Below, in pieces: positions 8,430 to 17,295 of a stretch of DNA of 64,000 bases. The translations under genes were made by a program, and so were the position numbers. Origin of the DNA: Scatomorpha sp964345235 (GTDB taxonomy: Bacteria > Bacillota > Clostridia > Oscillospirales > Oscillospiraceae); contig CAYFQE010000001.1 of NCBI GenBank assembly GCA_964345235.1, positions 1 through 64,000 of the forward strand, read 5' to 3'. Every line of letters begins with the position of its first letter. Positions within the stretch are counted from its first letter, which is position 1. The notes below the pieces were generated by a model. It saw only the letters and a list, made by a program, of their open reading frames with translations. It was not told the origin of the DNA and searched no databases.

Positions 8430-9408
8430 TGCAATGGGAGGAGACCATGCCCCCAAGGCGGCGGTAGAAGCTGCAATTTTAGCCTCGGAAATAGAGGGGA
8501 TCGAGATATTGCTTGTGGGAAAAGAGGATGAGATTAAGCCTCTTTTAGCATGCAATACCAAAATAGAAATTGTAAACGCAAGCGAAAAAGTTGAAATGCA
8601 GGATGATCCCAGCACGGTTTTGAGGGTGAAAAAGGATTCCTCAATGGCGGTCGGCCTCAGACTTTTGCATGAAGAAAAGGCGGATGCCATGGTTTCGGCA
8701 GGGAACACCGGAGCTCTTCTTTCGGGAGCTACGCTTATAGCAAAGCGCATAAGGGGAATAAGGAGAGCTGCGCTTGCTCCCGTTTTGCCGAATTTCGGAA
8801 AGGGCACGGTCCTCATAGACTGTGGTGCCAATGTAGAGTGCACGGCGGAATACCTTTTGCAGTTTTCATACATGGGCAGCTTTTACTCCGAGAGATTTTT
8901 GGGTATAGAAAAACCCAGAGTCGGACTATTGTCAAACGGCACAGAGGAGAGCAAAGGGGCCGCTTTGCAAAAAGAGGCATACGCCCTTTTAAAAACTGCG
9001 GGTGAAAACGGAAGAATCAACTTTGTCGGCAATATCGAGGGAAGCGATGTCTTCAGCGGCAATGTAGATGTTGTTGTGACCGATGGCTTTACCGGAAATG
9101 TGCTACTCAAAAGTTGTGAGGGAATTGCCGAGTTTATATTCGGAATTTTGAAGCAAAGTCTTAAAAAGAACCTCAAAACAATGCTTTCGGCCATGGTCAT
9201 AAAGAAAGATTTAAAAGAAATGGCATACAGGCTTGATCCAAACAGTGTGGGAGGCACAGCTCTACTCGGTATCTCAAAGCCCGTAATCAAGGCACACGGC
9301 TCCTCAAATGCAGAGGCGTTTCTAAACGCCTTAAAGCAGGCCAAATCGGTTTATGACAGCGAGATTATTCAGGAAATTGAAAACAACATTGAGCTTATGA
9401 GGATATGA
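8413..9408 (+). CDS. plsX: Phosphate acyltransferase PlsX
   Basis: A 331-residue enzyme that makes acyl-phosphate from acyl-ACP, the first step of phospholipid synthesis with PlsY. It starts with the family signature KIVLDAMGGDHAPKAAVEAA, followed by SAGNTGALLSGA and VTDGFTGNVLLK. The start is GTG 8413 within the end of trmFO; AGGAAGA lies just upstream. In many Firmicutes fabD, fabG and acpP lie between plsX and rnc. Here rnc follows after one base, so the fatty-acid genes must be elsewhere. Confidence 0.96.
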   Translation: MKIVLDAMGGDHAPKAAVEAAILASEIEGIEILLVGKEDEIKPLLACNTKIEIVNASEKVEMQDDPSTVLRVKKDSSMAVGLRLLHEEKADAMVSAGNTGALLSGATLIAKRIRGIRRAALAPVLPNFGKGTVLIDCGANVECTAEYLLQFSYMGSFYSERFLGIEKPRVGLLSNGTEESKGAALQKEAYALLKTAGENGRINFVGNIEGSDVFSGNVDVVVTDGFTGNVLLKSCEGIAEFIFGILKQSLKKNLKTMLSAMVIKKDLKEMAYRLDPNSVGGTALLGISKPVIKAHGSSNAEAFLNALKQAKSVYDSEIIQEIENNIELMRI

Positions 9409-9409
9409 A

Positions 9410-10108
9410 GTGAAAGACAGAGAAATAAGTATATTAGAAAACGAGCTGGGATATTGTTTCAATAATAAAAATCTTCTTGTAAGAGCGCTTACCCACAGCT
9501 CCTATGCCAATCAAGAGAGAAATGTCGGAATCGAGAGCAACGAGAGGCTTGAGTTTTTTGGCGACTCTCTTTTAGGTGCAATTGTTGCCGGCCACCTTTT
9601 TCTAAATTTTTCGACTCTTTCAGAGGGGAAAATGTCTAAGCTCAAGGCCTCTCTCGTCTGTGAAGATGCCCTAAACGAGATTGCCAATGAACTGGGAATA
9701 GGCAAATATCTGATTTTGGGAAAGGGCGAAGAGAAAAACGGCGGTCGAAACCGAAAATCCAATTTGGCTGACTGTGTTGAGGCCATTATTGCAGCCATTT
9801 ATCTCGACGGTGATTTAAAGCCGACCATGGATTTTGTAGATAAATTTGTCCTCAGCGGAGTGAAAGCGCAGGATGTGCTGAAAGCCGAGAGCTCCGACTA
9901 TAAGACCAGTTTGCAAGAGCTTATACAGAAAAACGAGAACGAATATCCCAAATACGAAATGATTTCAGAAAGCGGACCCGACCACAAGAAAACATTCGAG
10001 GCAGCAGTGTTCTTTAAAGGTAAAGAGCTTGGTCGGGGCAGAGGCAGAAGCAAAAAAGAGGCTGAGCAGGAAGCCGCCAAACAGGCTATAGAGAGGCAAA
10101 TGCCTTGA
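9410..10108 (+). CDS. rnc: Ribonuclease III
   Basis: A 232-residue double-stranded RNA endonuclease for rRNA and mRNA processing. The RNase III signature ERLEFFGDSLLGA is at about residue 45 and the second acidic motif NLADCVEAIIAAIYLDGD at about 120. A dsRNA-binding domain fills the last 70 residues (KTSLQELIQK to EAEQEAAKQAI). GTG 9410 is the start, with GAGG at 9399-9402. The stop overlaps the following TTG start by three bases. Confidence 0.97.
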   Translation: MKDREISILENELGYCFNNKNLLVRALTHSSYANQERNVGIESNERLEFFGDSLLGAIVAGHLFLNFSTLSEGKMSKLKASLVCEDALNEIANELGIGKYLILGKGEEKNGGRNRKSNLADCVEAIIAAIYLDGDLKPTMDFVDKFVLSGVKAQDVLKAESSDYKTSLQELIQKNENEYPKYEMISESGPDHKKTFEAAVFFKGKELGRGRGRSKKEAEQEAAKQAIERQMP

Positions 10109-11118
10109 GTGCAAAAAAGCATATAATTCCCGTGTTTGTGCCGCACATAGGCTGCAGAGAGCTGTGTGTGTTCTGTAATCAAAAAAATATATCGGGCAGT
10201 CAAAAACCATATGACAGGCAGGATATACTCAAACTGCTAAACAATACCGAGTTTAAAGAGGGCAGAGAATACGAGCTTGCCTTTTACGGAGGGAGCTTCA
10301 CGGCTATCCCGATATCTCAGCAGATTGAGCTTTTAGATACGGTTGTGGGGTACATAGATAAAGGCCTCATATCTTCAATCAGAATTTCCACAAGGCCGGA
10401 TGCGATAGATGATGAAAAACTTAAAATACTCAAAGATTACTCTGTCAAAACGATTGAGCTTGGAGCGCAGTCGATGAATGACAGAGTCCTCTCTTTATCG
10501 GGCAGAGGGCATAGCGCCGAGGCGGTGGAAAAAAGCTCAAAGCTCATAAAAGAAAGCGGATTTCAATTGGGTTTGCAGATGATGACCGGACTTCCCGGCT
10601 CAACAGATGAGCGTGACATAGAAACGGCAAGAAAAATAGCAAGTTTGGAGCCCGATTTTGTGAGAATTTATCCAACGGTTATTGTAAAGGGGACTGCGCT
10701 CGAGAGAATGCTTGCAGAAGGGAGCTACCGTGAGCACAGTGTTGAAGATGCAGTGAGAGTCTGTGCGGAAATTATACCTATTTTTGAAGATAAGGGCATA
10801 AAAATCATTCGTTTGGGTTTAAACCCAATGGAGGATTTGGGCGAAAATTTTGTCCTGGGGGGCGCATACCATCCGGCGCTCGGAGAACTGGCGAGCTCTA
10901 GGCTTATGCTGAATAAAATTAGAGAAATGCTCGGCAAAACAGCTTTAAAAAAAGATAAAACACTCAACATTTATGTGAGCCCCAAAATGCTGTCTCAGGC
11001 CAGCGGACAGAAAAGAGAGAACATAGCAAAATTGAAAAAAGAGTTTCAAATTAAAGCAATTAAAATAATTCCCAAGAAAGAGCTATGCGGGAGAGACATT
11101 GAGTTTGCATTTGTATAA
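10105..11118 (+). CDS. Radical SAM protein of the rnc-smc locus (Elp3/YhcC-like)
   Basis: A 337-residue radical SAM protein. The iron-sulfur motif is CRELCVFC near residue 13, a CX3CX2C spacing, preceded by IPVFVPHIG. Later motifs are AFYGGSFTAIP, a conserved RPDAI, ELGAQSMNDRVL and LQMMTGLPGSTDE, as in Elp3/HemN-like enzymes. The start is TTG 10105; no in-frame ATG lies nearby and GAGAGG is upstream. Members of this family commonly sit between rnc and smc in Clostridia. The substrate is unknown to me; RNA modification is a guess from the Elp3-like fold. Confidence 0.8.
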   Translation: MSAKKHIIPVFVPHIGCRELCVFCNQKNISGSQKPYDRQDILKLLNNTEFKEGREYELAFYGGSFTAIPISQQIELLDTVVGYIDKGLISSIRISTRPDAIDDEKLKILKDYSVKTIELGAQSMNDRVLSLSGRGHSAEAVEKSSKLIKESGFQLGLQMMTGLPGSTDERDIETARKIASLEPDFVRIYPTVIVKGTALERMLAEGSYREHSVEDAVRVCAEIIPIFEDKGIKIIRLGLNPMEDLGENFVLGGAYHPALGELASSRLMLNKIREMLGKTALKKDKTLNIYVSPKMLSQASGQKRENIAKLKKEFQIKAIKIIPKKELCGRDIEFAFV

Positions 11119-11133
11119 AAAAAATTATATAAT
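11105..11133 (+). promoter_or_regulatory. smc promoter candidate
   Basis: TTGCAT (11105-11110) and a perfect TATAAT (11128-11133) are separated by 17 bases. The -10 box lies inside a 20-base A/T-only palindrome (11119-11138). It would start a transcript about 30 bases before smc, giving smc-ftsY and downstream genes a promoter within the larger run. Confidence 0.55.
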
Positions 11134-11168
11134 TTTTTGTTAAAGAAAATTAACCAGAGGTATTTAAG

Positions 11169-14100
11169 TTGTATTTAAAGGCTTTAGAAATATATGGATT
11201 CAAGTCCTTTCCCGAGAGGACAAGACTTGTTTTTGAAAAAGAAATAACGGCTATAGTCGGCCCCAACGGGTCGGGCAAGTCTAATATATCCGATGCCCTG
11301 CTTTGGGTAATGGGAGAGCAGAGCACCAAGAATCTGCGCGGCTCTAAGATGCAGGACGTCATTTTCGGCGGAACCAGCGAGAGGCCGGCGATGGGATATG
11401 CCGAGGTTAAGCTTTTTCTCAACAACAGCGACAAGCTTTTTGATTCCGATTCCGACGAGCTGATTATTTCCAGAAAATACTACAGAAGCGGTGAGAGCGA
11501 GTACAAAATAAACAATAAACCTGCGCGACTTAAAGATCTCAGCGCAATACTTATGAATACCGGACTGGGTAAGTTCGGCTATTCGATTATAGGCCAGGGC
11601 AGAATTGCCGAAATTATAAACGGTAAAAGCTCTGCGAGAAGAGATATTCTCGAAGAGGCCGCCGGTATCTCTAAGTTTAGAATTCGAAAAGAAGAGGCCG
11701 AACGAAGGCTCGAAAAAACCGAGTTCAATCTTCTCAGAATTAATGACAAGATAGATGAGCTCAGCCTCAGGGTAGAGCCGCTCAGAATACAGTCGGAACA
11801 GGCAAAAAAATTCTTAAAATTCAGAGATGAACTGAGAGAAGAAGAAGTAAGCCTGTGGCTTTATCAAATAGACAAGCTTCGCTCCGAATCAAAGGAATTT
11901 TTGAGCGATTATGAGAACTCTAAAAAAAGCCTTGAAACGGAAGAAGTTCTTTTAAATTCAGCCTTCCAAAGAAGTGAGTTTCTCAGCGAGAGGATGAGCG
12001 AGCAAGATATTGAAACCGAGAAAATGCGGCAAGTTCTCAGTGAACTCATAGCAAAGAAATCCGAAACGGAATCTCAAATTGCCGTTATAAAAACTCAAAT
12101 AACAAATATTGAAGACAGCATAAAAAACACCGAGCTCGAGCAGGACAAAGGAAACGAGAGAGAAAAAGAGCTTGAGGCCATGCTTTCGGAGCAAGAAACT
12201 CAAAAAAGTGTTGCCAAGGAACGGATGAATGAGCTTACGGAAGAGCTGAAATCTGCAGAAAATGTGATAAACGGCCACAAGCTCAAACTTCAAAATCGCG
12301 AGAGTGTTTTTAACGAGCTTAGTTCAGCGCTCACTAAAAAACTAATTGAGCTTGGAGATGTCGATTCAAGAATAAATCTTTTAAGTGAGATGAAGCGCGA
12401 TTACGAGGGTTTCAGCTATGCCGTAAAGTTCCTTATGAAGCAGAAAAACAGAGGAGTGCTTAAGGGAATAGAGGGAACGGTTGCCGAACTCATATCGGTT
12501 GATTCAGAGCTAAGCCTGGCTGTTGAAATTGCTCTCGGCTCGGCGACGGGGAATATTGTATGTGAGCGGCAAAAAGATGCAAAGTCGGCAATCGAGCTTT
12601 TAAAGCGTGAAAAAGCCGGTAGAGCAACATTTTTGCCTATTGATAAAATATCTTCCAGAAAAGAAAACCGCGCTCTTGCCAAACAAGAAGGATTGCTGGG
12701 GTTGGCCTCCGATTTAATTCAATACGACGAAAAGTACAGAGATATTGTAGAAAACCTGCTCGGACGAACATATATAACCGAAACTCTTCAAGATGCGATA
12801 GATATTTCCAACAAAAGCGGTGACAGATACAGGTTTGTAAGCCTTGACGGACAGCTTGTAAATGCCGGAGGCTCCATGACGGGCGGAAGTGTTTCCAAGT
12901 CGGTGGGAATTCTTTCAAGACAGGCTGAGCTCGATGAACTGAGCGCCAAGAGAGGAACACTTGCCAAAGAGAGAGACGGTATTCAGAGAAAATTGAATGA
13001 GGCTGATAGCGAGCTTAAGAAAATACGCTTTTCAATGGAGAGCGGTGTTGAGCAACTCCAGGAGCTGAGAAAAGAAGATGAGGCTCTTTTGAGCAGACTT
13101 AGAGTTTTAGAGGGCTCCATAAGACAGTTGAGAACACTGTGGGAAAGCTTAAGCCGCGACAGCGAGGTAAAAAACAAGGCCATAGCTCAGCTCAAAAGCA
13201 ACAAAGTCGCTTATGAGAAAGATGTTTTAGGCAGGGAAAAAGAGCTTTTAGCTGTGAACGAAAGAATCCAAAAGCAAAAAGATAAAATCTCCGAATCACA
13301 GGGCTCAAGACTTAAAATAGAGGCGGAGAAGAGAAAGGCCGACAAGCTCATTCAAGAAAAGAACAGCGATATTCTCAATATGCAGAGAGCTGTTGCCAGA
13401 TTGGAGCAAAAGAAGAGCAGCATTGAATTTGAGGAAAACAATCTGATTTCCAAACTCTGGGACAGCTATGAGCTCAGCTTCAACGAGGCTCAAAGGATTT
13501 CTAAGGGAATAGCCAGCATAAGCGGCTCAAACAAGCTTATATCGGGAATAAAATCCGAAATTTCTAAACTTGGAAATCCGAATATAGGGGCAATAGAGGA
13601 GTTTGAAATAGTCAATGAGCGCTACAACTTCCTCACAGAGCAAAGAGACGATATCTATAAGGCTAAGAGAGATATAAACGCCCTTATCGAAGAGATAGTT
13701 ACCGAGATGACAGAGATATTCTCCAGAGAGTTCGGATTGATAAAGGAGCGATTCTCCGAGATTTTTATTGAACTCTTCGGTGGGGGCTCAGCCAGCTTAG
13801 TGCTTCTTGATGAGGATGAAATACTCGACTCTGATATTGAGATTATGGTGCAACCGCCCGGAAAGCGGATTTCAAACATAAGCCTTCTTTCCGGAGGTGA
13901 GATGGCATTTGTAGCCATAGCGCTATATTTTGCCATCATATCCGTAAGACCCACTCCGTTTTGCGTTATGGACGAGATAGATGCCGCTCTGGATGAGGCC
14001 AATGTTATTCGATTTGCAAGCTACCTACGACAGCTTTCCGATAAAACGCAGTTTATACTTATAACGCACAAGAGAAACACCATGGAGCAGGCAGATTACC

Positions 14101-14195
14101 TCTATGGGGTGACAATGCAGAGAAACGGCATTTCAAATATTATTTCACTGGATATCGAGGAAGCTGAGAGAGAGCTTCTAAAGGAGAAAAAATAA
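11169..14195 (+). CDS. smc: Chromosome partition protein Smc (short-armed)
   Basis: A complete SMC ATPase for chromosome condensation and segregation. The N-terminal head has Walker A GPNGSGKSNISDAL at about 33 and the KSSARRDILEEAAGISKF stretch. The first coiled-coil arm spans about 175-410. The hinge (about 411-590) carries GVLKGIEGTV and GGSMTGGSV. The second arm runs to about 835. The C-terminal head has LLSGGEMAF at about 903 and the Walker B/D-loop CVMDEIDAALDEAN. The total is 1008 residues against about 1190 in usual bacterial Smc; both arms are some 80-90 residues shorter while head and hinge are intact. The start is TTG 11169 after AGAGGT. It shares one base with ftsY. Confidence 0.95.
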   Translation: MYLKALEIYGFKSFPERTRLVFEKEITAIVGPNGSGKSNISDALLWVMGEQSTKNLRGSKMQDVIFGGTSERPAMGYAEVKLFLNNSDKLFDSDSDELIISRKYYRSGESEYKINNKPARLKDLSAILMNTGLGKFGYSIIGQGRIAEIINGKSSARRDILEEAAGISKFRIRKEEAERRLEKTEFNLLRINDKIDELSLRVEPLRIQSEQAKKFLKFRDELREEEVSLWLYQIDKLRSESKEFLSDYENSKKSLETEEVLLNSAFQRSEFLSERMSEQDIETEKMRQVLSELIAKKSETESQIAVIKTQITNIEDSIKNTELEQDKGNEREKELEAMLSEQETQKSVAKERMNELTEELKSAENVINGHKLKLQNRESVFNELSSALTKKLIELGDVDSRINLLSEMKRDYEGFSYAVKFLMKQKNRGVLKGIEGTVAELISVDSELSLAVEIALGSATGNIVCERQKDAKSAIELLKREKAGRATFLPIDKISSRKENRALAKQEGLLGLASDLIQYDEKYRDIVENLLGRTYITETLQDAIDISNKSGDRYRFVSLDGQLVNAGGSMTGGSVSKSVGILSRQAELDELSAKRGTLAKERDGIQRKLNEADSELKKIRFSMESGVEQLQELRKEDEALLSRLRVLEGSIRQLRTLWESLSRDSEVKNKAIAQLKSNKVAYEKDVLGREKELLAVNERIQKQKDKISESQGSRLKIEAEKRKADKLIQEKNSDILNMQRAVARLEQKKSSIEFEENNLISKLWDSYELSFNEAQRISKGIASISGSNKLISGIKSEISKLGNPNIGAIEEFEIVNERYNFLTEQRDDIYKAKRDINALIEEIVTEMTEIFSREFGLIKERFSEIFIELFGGGSASLVLLDEDEILDSDIEIMVQPPGKRISNISLLSGGEMAFVAIALYFAIISVRPTPFCVMDEIDAALDEANVIRFASYLRQLSDKTQFILITHKRNTMEQADYLYGVTMQRNGISNIISLDIEEAERELLKEKK

Positions 14196-15091
14196 TGGCA
14201 TTTTTTGAAAAAATAAAGGCCGGACTCGAAAAAACTAGACGCTCAATGTGCAGTATTTTGGTGGAGTTCACAGGTGAGCATGAGGAGTTTTACGAGGAGC
14301 TTGAAGAGGCTTTAATAATGGCGGACGCCGGTGGGGAAACAAGCTTTAAAATTGTAAGCAGACTCAGAGACAAGGCGAGGGAAGAAAACCTTCTCGGCGA
14401 AGAGGAGATAAAAGAACGCTTGGCCCAAGTTCTATCCGAACTGCTCGATGGCCCCGATACGGAATTTGACATAAGCTCTGCGCCTGCGGTTATTCTTGTG
14501 GTTGGCGTGAACGGAGTCGGCAAAACTACAACCATAGGAAAGCTTGCTGCAAAATATAATTCGGAGGGGAAAAAGGTGGTTCTGGCGGCTGCCGACACTT
14601 TCAGGGCTGCAGCTTCAGACCAACTTTCGCTTTGGGCAAAGAGGGCGGATTGTGACATAGTCAAGCACGGCGAGGGGGCCGATCCGGCCGCCGTGGTTTT
14701 CGATGCCATAAGCTCTGCAAAGGCGAAAAAAGCCGATATACTCATCATCGATACTGCTGGCAGGCTCCACAATAAAGTAAATTTGATGAATGAGCTATCC
14801 AAGATAAGAAAAATAATCGGCAGAGAGCTTCCGGAAAGCTCTATCGAAACCCTAATGGTAATTGACGCCACAACCGGACAAAACGGACTTATTCAGGCCA
14901 TGCAGTTTAGAGAATTTGCTGAAATCAGCGGAGTAGTTCTGACGAAGCTCGATGGCACTGCCAAGGGCGGTATAGTCTTTGCAATAGCAGATCAAATGAA
15001 GATTCCTGTACGCTTTGTAGGAGTCGGAGAGGGAATCGATGACCTTTTGGAATTCAATTCCCTGGAATTTTCAAGGGCGCTCATATCATGA
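14195..15091 (+). CDS. ftsY: Signal recognition particle receptor FtsY
   Basis: A 298-residue SRP-type GTPase that receives ribosome-SRP complexes at the membrane. The helical N domain (about 1-85) is followed by the G domain with GVNGVGKTTT (about 106), ADTFRAAASDQ, DTAGRLHNK, TKLDGTAKGG and GVGEGIDDL. The long acidic A domain of Proteobacteria is absent, as in other Gram-positives. The start codon shares its A with the smc stop, and the stop overlaps the next start (ATGA). The ffh and ylxM genes often found next are not here. Confidence 0.97.
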   Translation: MAFFEKIKAGLEKTRRSMCSILVEFTGEHEEFYEELEEALIMADAGGETSFKIVSRLRDKAREENLLGEEEIKERLAQVLSELLDGPDTEFDISSAPAVILVVGVNGVGKTTTIGKLAAKYNSEGKKVVLAAADTFRAAASDQLSLWAKRADCDIVKHGEGADPAAVVFDAISSAKAKKADILIIDTAGRLHNKVNLMNELSKIRKIIGRELPESSIETLMVIDATTGQNGLIQAMQFREFAEISGVVLTKLDGTAKGGIVFAIADQMKIPVRFVGVGEGIDDLLEFNSLEFSRALIS

Positions 15092-15684
15092 AACTTCTTA
15101 TTGCCAGCAACAATGCCGGAAAACTCAGAGAGGTTAAAAAGATTCTGAACTTTAAAGAAATTGAAATTATTTGTCCCGAGGATGCCGGCATATCGCTGGA
15201 TGTTGAGGAAACGGGAGAGAGTTTCGAGGAAAATGCTTTTATTAAGGCAGAAGCCTTTTGTAAGGCAAGTGGAATGATTTCTATAGCCGACGACTCGGGA
15301 CTCTGTGTCGAAGCGCTAAACGGTGAGCCGGGCGTGAATAGCGCCAGATATACAGGGCGCCATTCCGACAGCGATGATGAGAGAATCGTGTTTTTGCTTT
15401 CAAAATTGGGTGATGAGAAAAACAGAAATGCAAAATTTGTGTCACATATTTGCGTTGTTTTTCCCGATGGAAGCAGGATAGATGCTGAGGGCGAGCTTGA
15501 GGGGCAAATAACTTATGAAAAAAGAGGCAGCGGCGGATTCGGATATGACAGCATTTTCTTGCCGAACGGCGGCGAGAAAACATTGGCAGAACTGTGTGAA
15601 GACGAGAAGAACTCAATCTCTCACAGAAAAAGAGCTTTAGATAAGCTAAGAAAGAAATTAGGAGAACTATATGTTAAGCAGTAA
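15088..15684 (+). CDS. rdgB: XTP/dITP diphosphatase (RdgB/HAM1 family)
   Basis: The 198-residue protein removes deaminated purine nucleotides (ITP, XTP and deoxy forms) from the pool. Signatures are the N-terminal ASNNAGKLREVKKIL, FEENAFIKAEAF, ADDSGLCVEALNGEPGVNSARYTG and the C-terminal GGFGYDSIF followed by SHRKRALDKL. ATG 15088 overlaps the ftsY stop. Its last bases overlap the start of yhbY at 15671, and lie in the 55-base stretch that is repeated after the N gap. Confidence 0.96.
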   Translation: MKLLIASNNAGKLREVKKILNFKEIEIICPEDAGISLDVEETGESFEENAFIKAEAFCKASGMISIADDSGLCVEALNGEPGVNSARYTGRHSDSDDERIVFLLSKLGDEKNRNAKFVSHICVVFPDGSRIDAEGELEGQITYEKRGSGGFGYDSIFLPNGGEKTLAELCEDEKNSISHRKRALDKLRKKLGELYVKQ

Positions 15685-15860
15685 AGAAAGAGCCTATTTG
15701 CTTTCNNNNNNNNNNNNNNNNNNNNNNNNNNNNNNNNNNNNNNNNNNNNNNNNNNNNNNNNNNNNNNNNNNNNNNNNNNNNNNNNNNNNNNNNNNNNNNN
15801 NNNNNAAAGAAATTAGGAGAACTATATGTTAAGCAGTAAAGAAAGAGCCTATTTGCTTTC
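15651..15860. other. False scaffold gap: 100 N flanked by an identical 55-base overlap
   Basis: Positions 15651-15705 and 15806-15860 are identical over all 55 bases, on either side of 100 Ns (15706-15805). This is what remains when two contigs that overlap by one 55-mer are scaffolded but not merged. The first copy holds the end of rdgB and the start of yhbY; the second repeats them. The true sequence most likely lacks 155 bases here, making rdgB and yhbY overlap by 14 bases. Confidence 0.93.
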
Positions 15861-16125
15861 TCTTTCAGTCAAGCTGGAGAGTCAAAACACAATAGGAAAA
15901 GAAGGTTTCAGTGAGAAAGTTTCTAAAGATATTTCAGACTCGCTCAGATCCCACGAACTTGTCAAGGTAAAAGTTCTCGAAACTGCGCCTTTAGGCGTCA
16001 AGGAACTTGCCATTGAAGCCGCCGAAAAGCTTGATGCCGAGGTGGTTAAGATTATCGGCAAAAAGTTCATTTTGTATAAGAGAAATCCTCAAAATCAAAA
16101 AATATTTTTCGGAGTTGGAAAATAA
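15826..16125 (+). CDS. yhbY: YhbY-family RNA-binding protein (CRM domain)
   Basis: A 99-residue single CRM-domain protein associated with large ribosomal subunit assembly. Visible features are the N-terminal LSSKERAYLLSLS, the QNTIGKEGFSE loop (family IGKxG), the LVKVKVLE strand, and the end KIIGKKFILYKRN. Its start context (GGAGAACTAT then ATG) also appears once before the N gap at 15671, by duplication of the contig end. It is followed after two bases by nadD. Confidence 0.92.
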   Translation: MLSSKERAYLLSLSVKLESQNTIGKEGFSEKVSKDISDSLRSHELVKVKVLETAPLGVKELAIEAAEKLDAEVVKIIGKKFILYKRNPQNQKIFFGVGK

Positions 16126-16127
16126 AC

Positions 16128-17291
16128 TTGAAGCTCTTGGTCTATGGGGGAAGCTTTAATCCTCCGCACTTGGCGCATTTAAGGCTTGCCAAGCTTTCAT
16201 ACGAAAAAGTTAAGCCGGACATTGCCTTAATTATTCCGGCGGCTACGCCTCCGCATAAGGAGCTCTCGTCAGATAGTCCCGATGCCGAGGTGAGGATGAG
16301 GCTTTGTGAACTTGCCTTTAAAGAGCTTCAGGGCTTTGAGATATCAAACATAGAGCTGAAAAGACAAAAAAAATCATATACTTGGGAAACTTTGGAAGAG
16401 CTAAAAAAACTCTATGATGAGCCGGAGATTTATTTGGTTATAGGTTCCGACATGTTTTTGAGCTTCGAGAAGGTCTGGAGTCGAAGCGACTATATTCTTG
16501 AAAACGCAAGTCTTGTCGTTCTTGCCAGAGAAGATGAAGACATTGAAGCAATGCACAAATACAGAACTGACCTAAGGCAAAGGTATTCGTGCAATGTAGA
16601 TATAATTAATTCCCCCGTAATGCCCATGTCGTCTACCGAAATAAGAGAAGAGCTGAAGCTCAGACTGGGCAGAGAGAAACTGGGAGAGGAAGTATACAGG
16701 GAAATAATTCGTCTCCGACTCTATGATGCTAAGCCTGATTTATCCTGGCTTTTGGAAGATTCTCTAAAATACATAACAGATTCCGAGCGCAAGGCGCACA
16801 TAAGAGGCTGTGCAAAAGCTGCAAGGGAGCTGGCGCTATACTGGGGCTGTGATGCGGATATTGCCGAGGAAGCTGCAATTTTGCACGATTTAACAAAAAA
16901 CATGAAGCCGGATTTTCATTTAATGATTAACGAAAAGTATGGACATTTCTTCTCGCAGGCAGAGCTTCAAAACACTAAACTTATGCATGCAAAAACTTCC
17001 GCATACTTTGCCAAAGAACTCTATGGAGTAAGCGATGAAGTTTTTGAAGCAATCTACTGGCACACAACGGGCAAACCGAATATGACAAAGCTCGAAAAAC
17101 TTGTCTATTTAGCCGATTTAATTGAAGAAAACAGAGAGTTTAAAGATAACTTTCAGATTAGGAAGCTGGCATTTGAAGATTTAGACAGAGCAATGCAGTA
17201 TGCGCTGAATGTCGGCATCGAAAAGCTTAACTCAGAGGGAATTAAGCCGTGTGAGGATTCTCTTCACGCTCTTTCTTTCTACGGAGGTTAA
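16128..17291 (+). CDS. nadD: Fusion of nicotinate-nucleotide adenylyltransferase (NadD) and YqeK HD phosphohydrolase
   Basis: The 387-residue protein joins two enzymes often encoded side by side. Residues 1-195 are NadD, which makes deamido-NAD from nicotinate mononucleotide and ATP: GGSFNPPHLAH at 6-16 and SSTEIREEL near 168. Residues about 205-385 are YqeK, an HD-domain hydrolase known to cleave diadenosine tetraphosphate: the HIRGC histidine near 223, HD at about 253-254 in AILHDLTKNM, HAKTSAYFAKE, and YLADLIE. The start is TTG 16128 with GGAG upstream. No stop lies between the domains. Fusion is recorded in some Clostridia. Confidence 0.93.
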   Translation: MKLLVYGGSFNPPHLAHLRLAKLSYEKVKPDIALIIPAATPPHKELSSDSPDAEVRMRLCELAFKELQGFEISNIELKRQKKSYTWETLEELKKLYDEPEIYLVIGSDMFLSFEKVWSRSDYILENASLVVLAREDEDIEAMHKYRTDLRQRYSCNVDIINSPVMPMSSTEIREELKLRLGREKLGEEVYREIIRLRLYDAKPDLSWLLEDSLKYITDSERKAHIRGCAKAARELALYWGCDADIAEEAAILHDLTKNMKPDFHLMINEKYGHFFSQAELQNTKLMHAKTSAYFAKELYGVSDEVFEAIYWHTTGKPNMTKLEKLVYLADLIEENREFKDNFQIRKLAFEDLDRAMQYALNVGIEKLNSEGIKPCEDSLHALSFYGG

Positions 17292-17295
17292 ATAA

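Noticed and set aside
8256..8873. 205-codon minus-strand frame across trmFO and plsX
   Set aside because: No start context, Ser/Ala/Phe-rich composition typical of antisense reading, and it opposes two certain genes.
11119..11138. 20-base A/T-only palindrome before smc as a terminator
   Set aside because: It has no GC stem and contains the perfect -10 box of the smc promoter, so promoter function explains it better.
14290..14871. 193-codon minus-strand frame opposite ftsY
   Set aside because: Low-complexity Ser/Ala-rich antisense reading of a certain GTPase gene.
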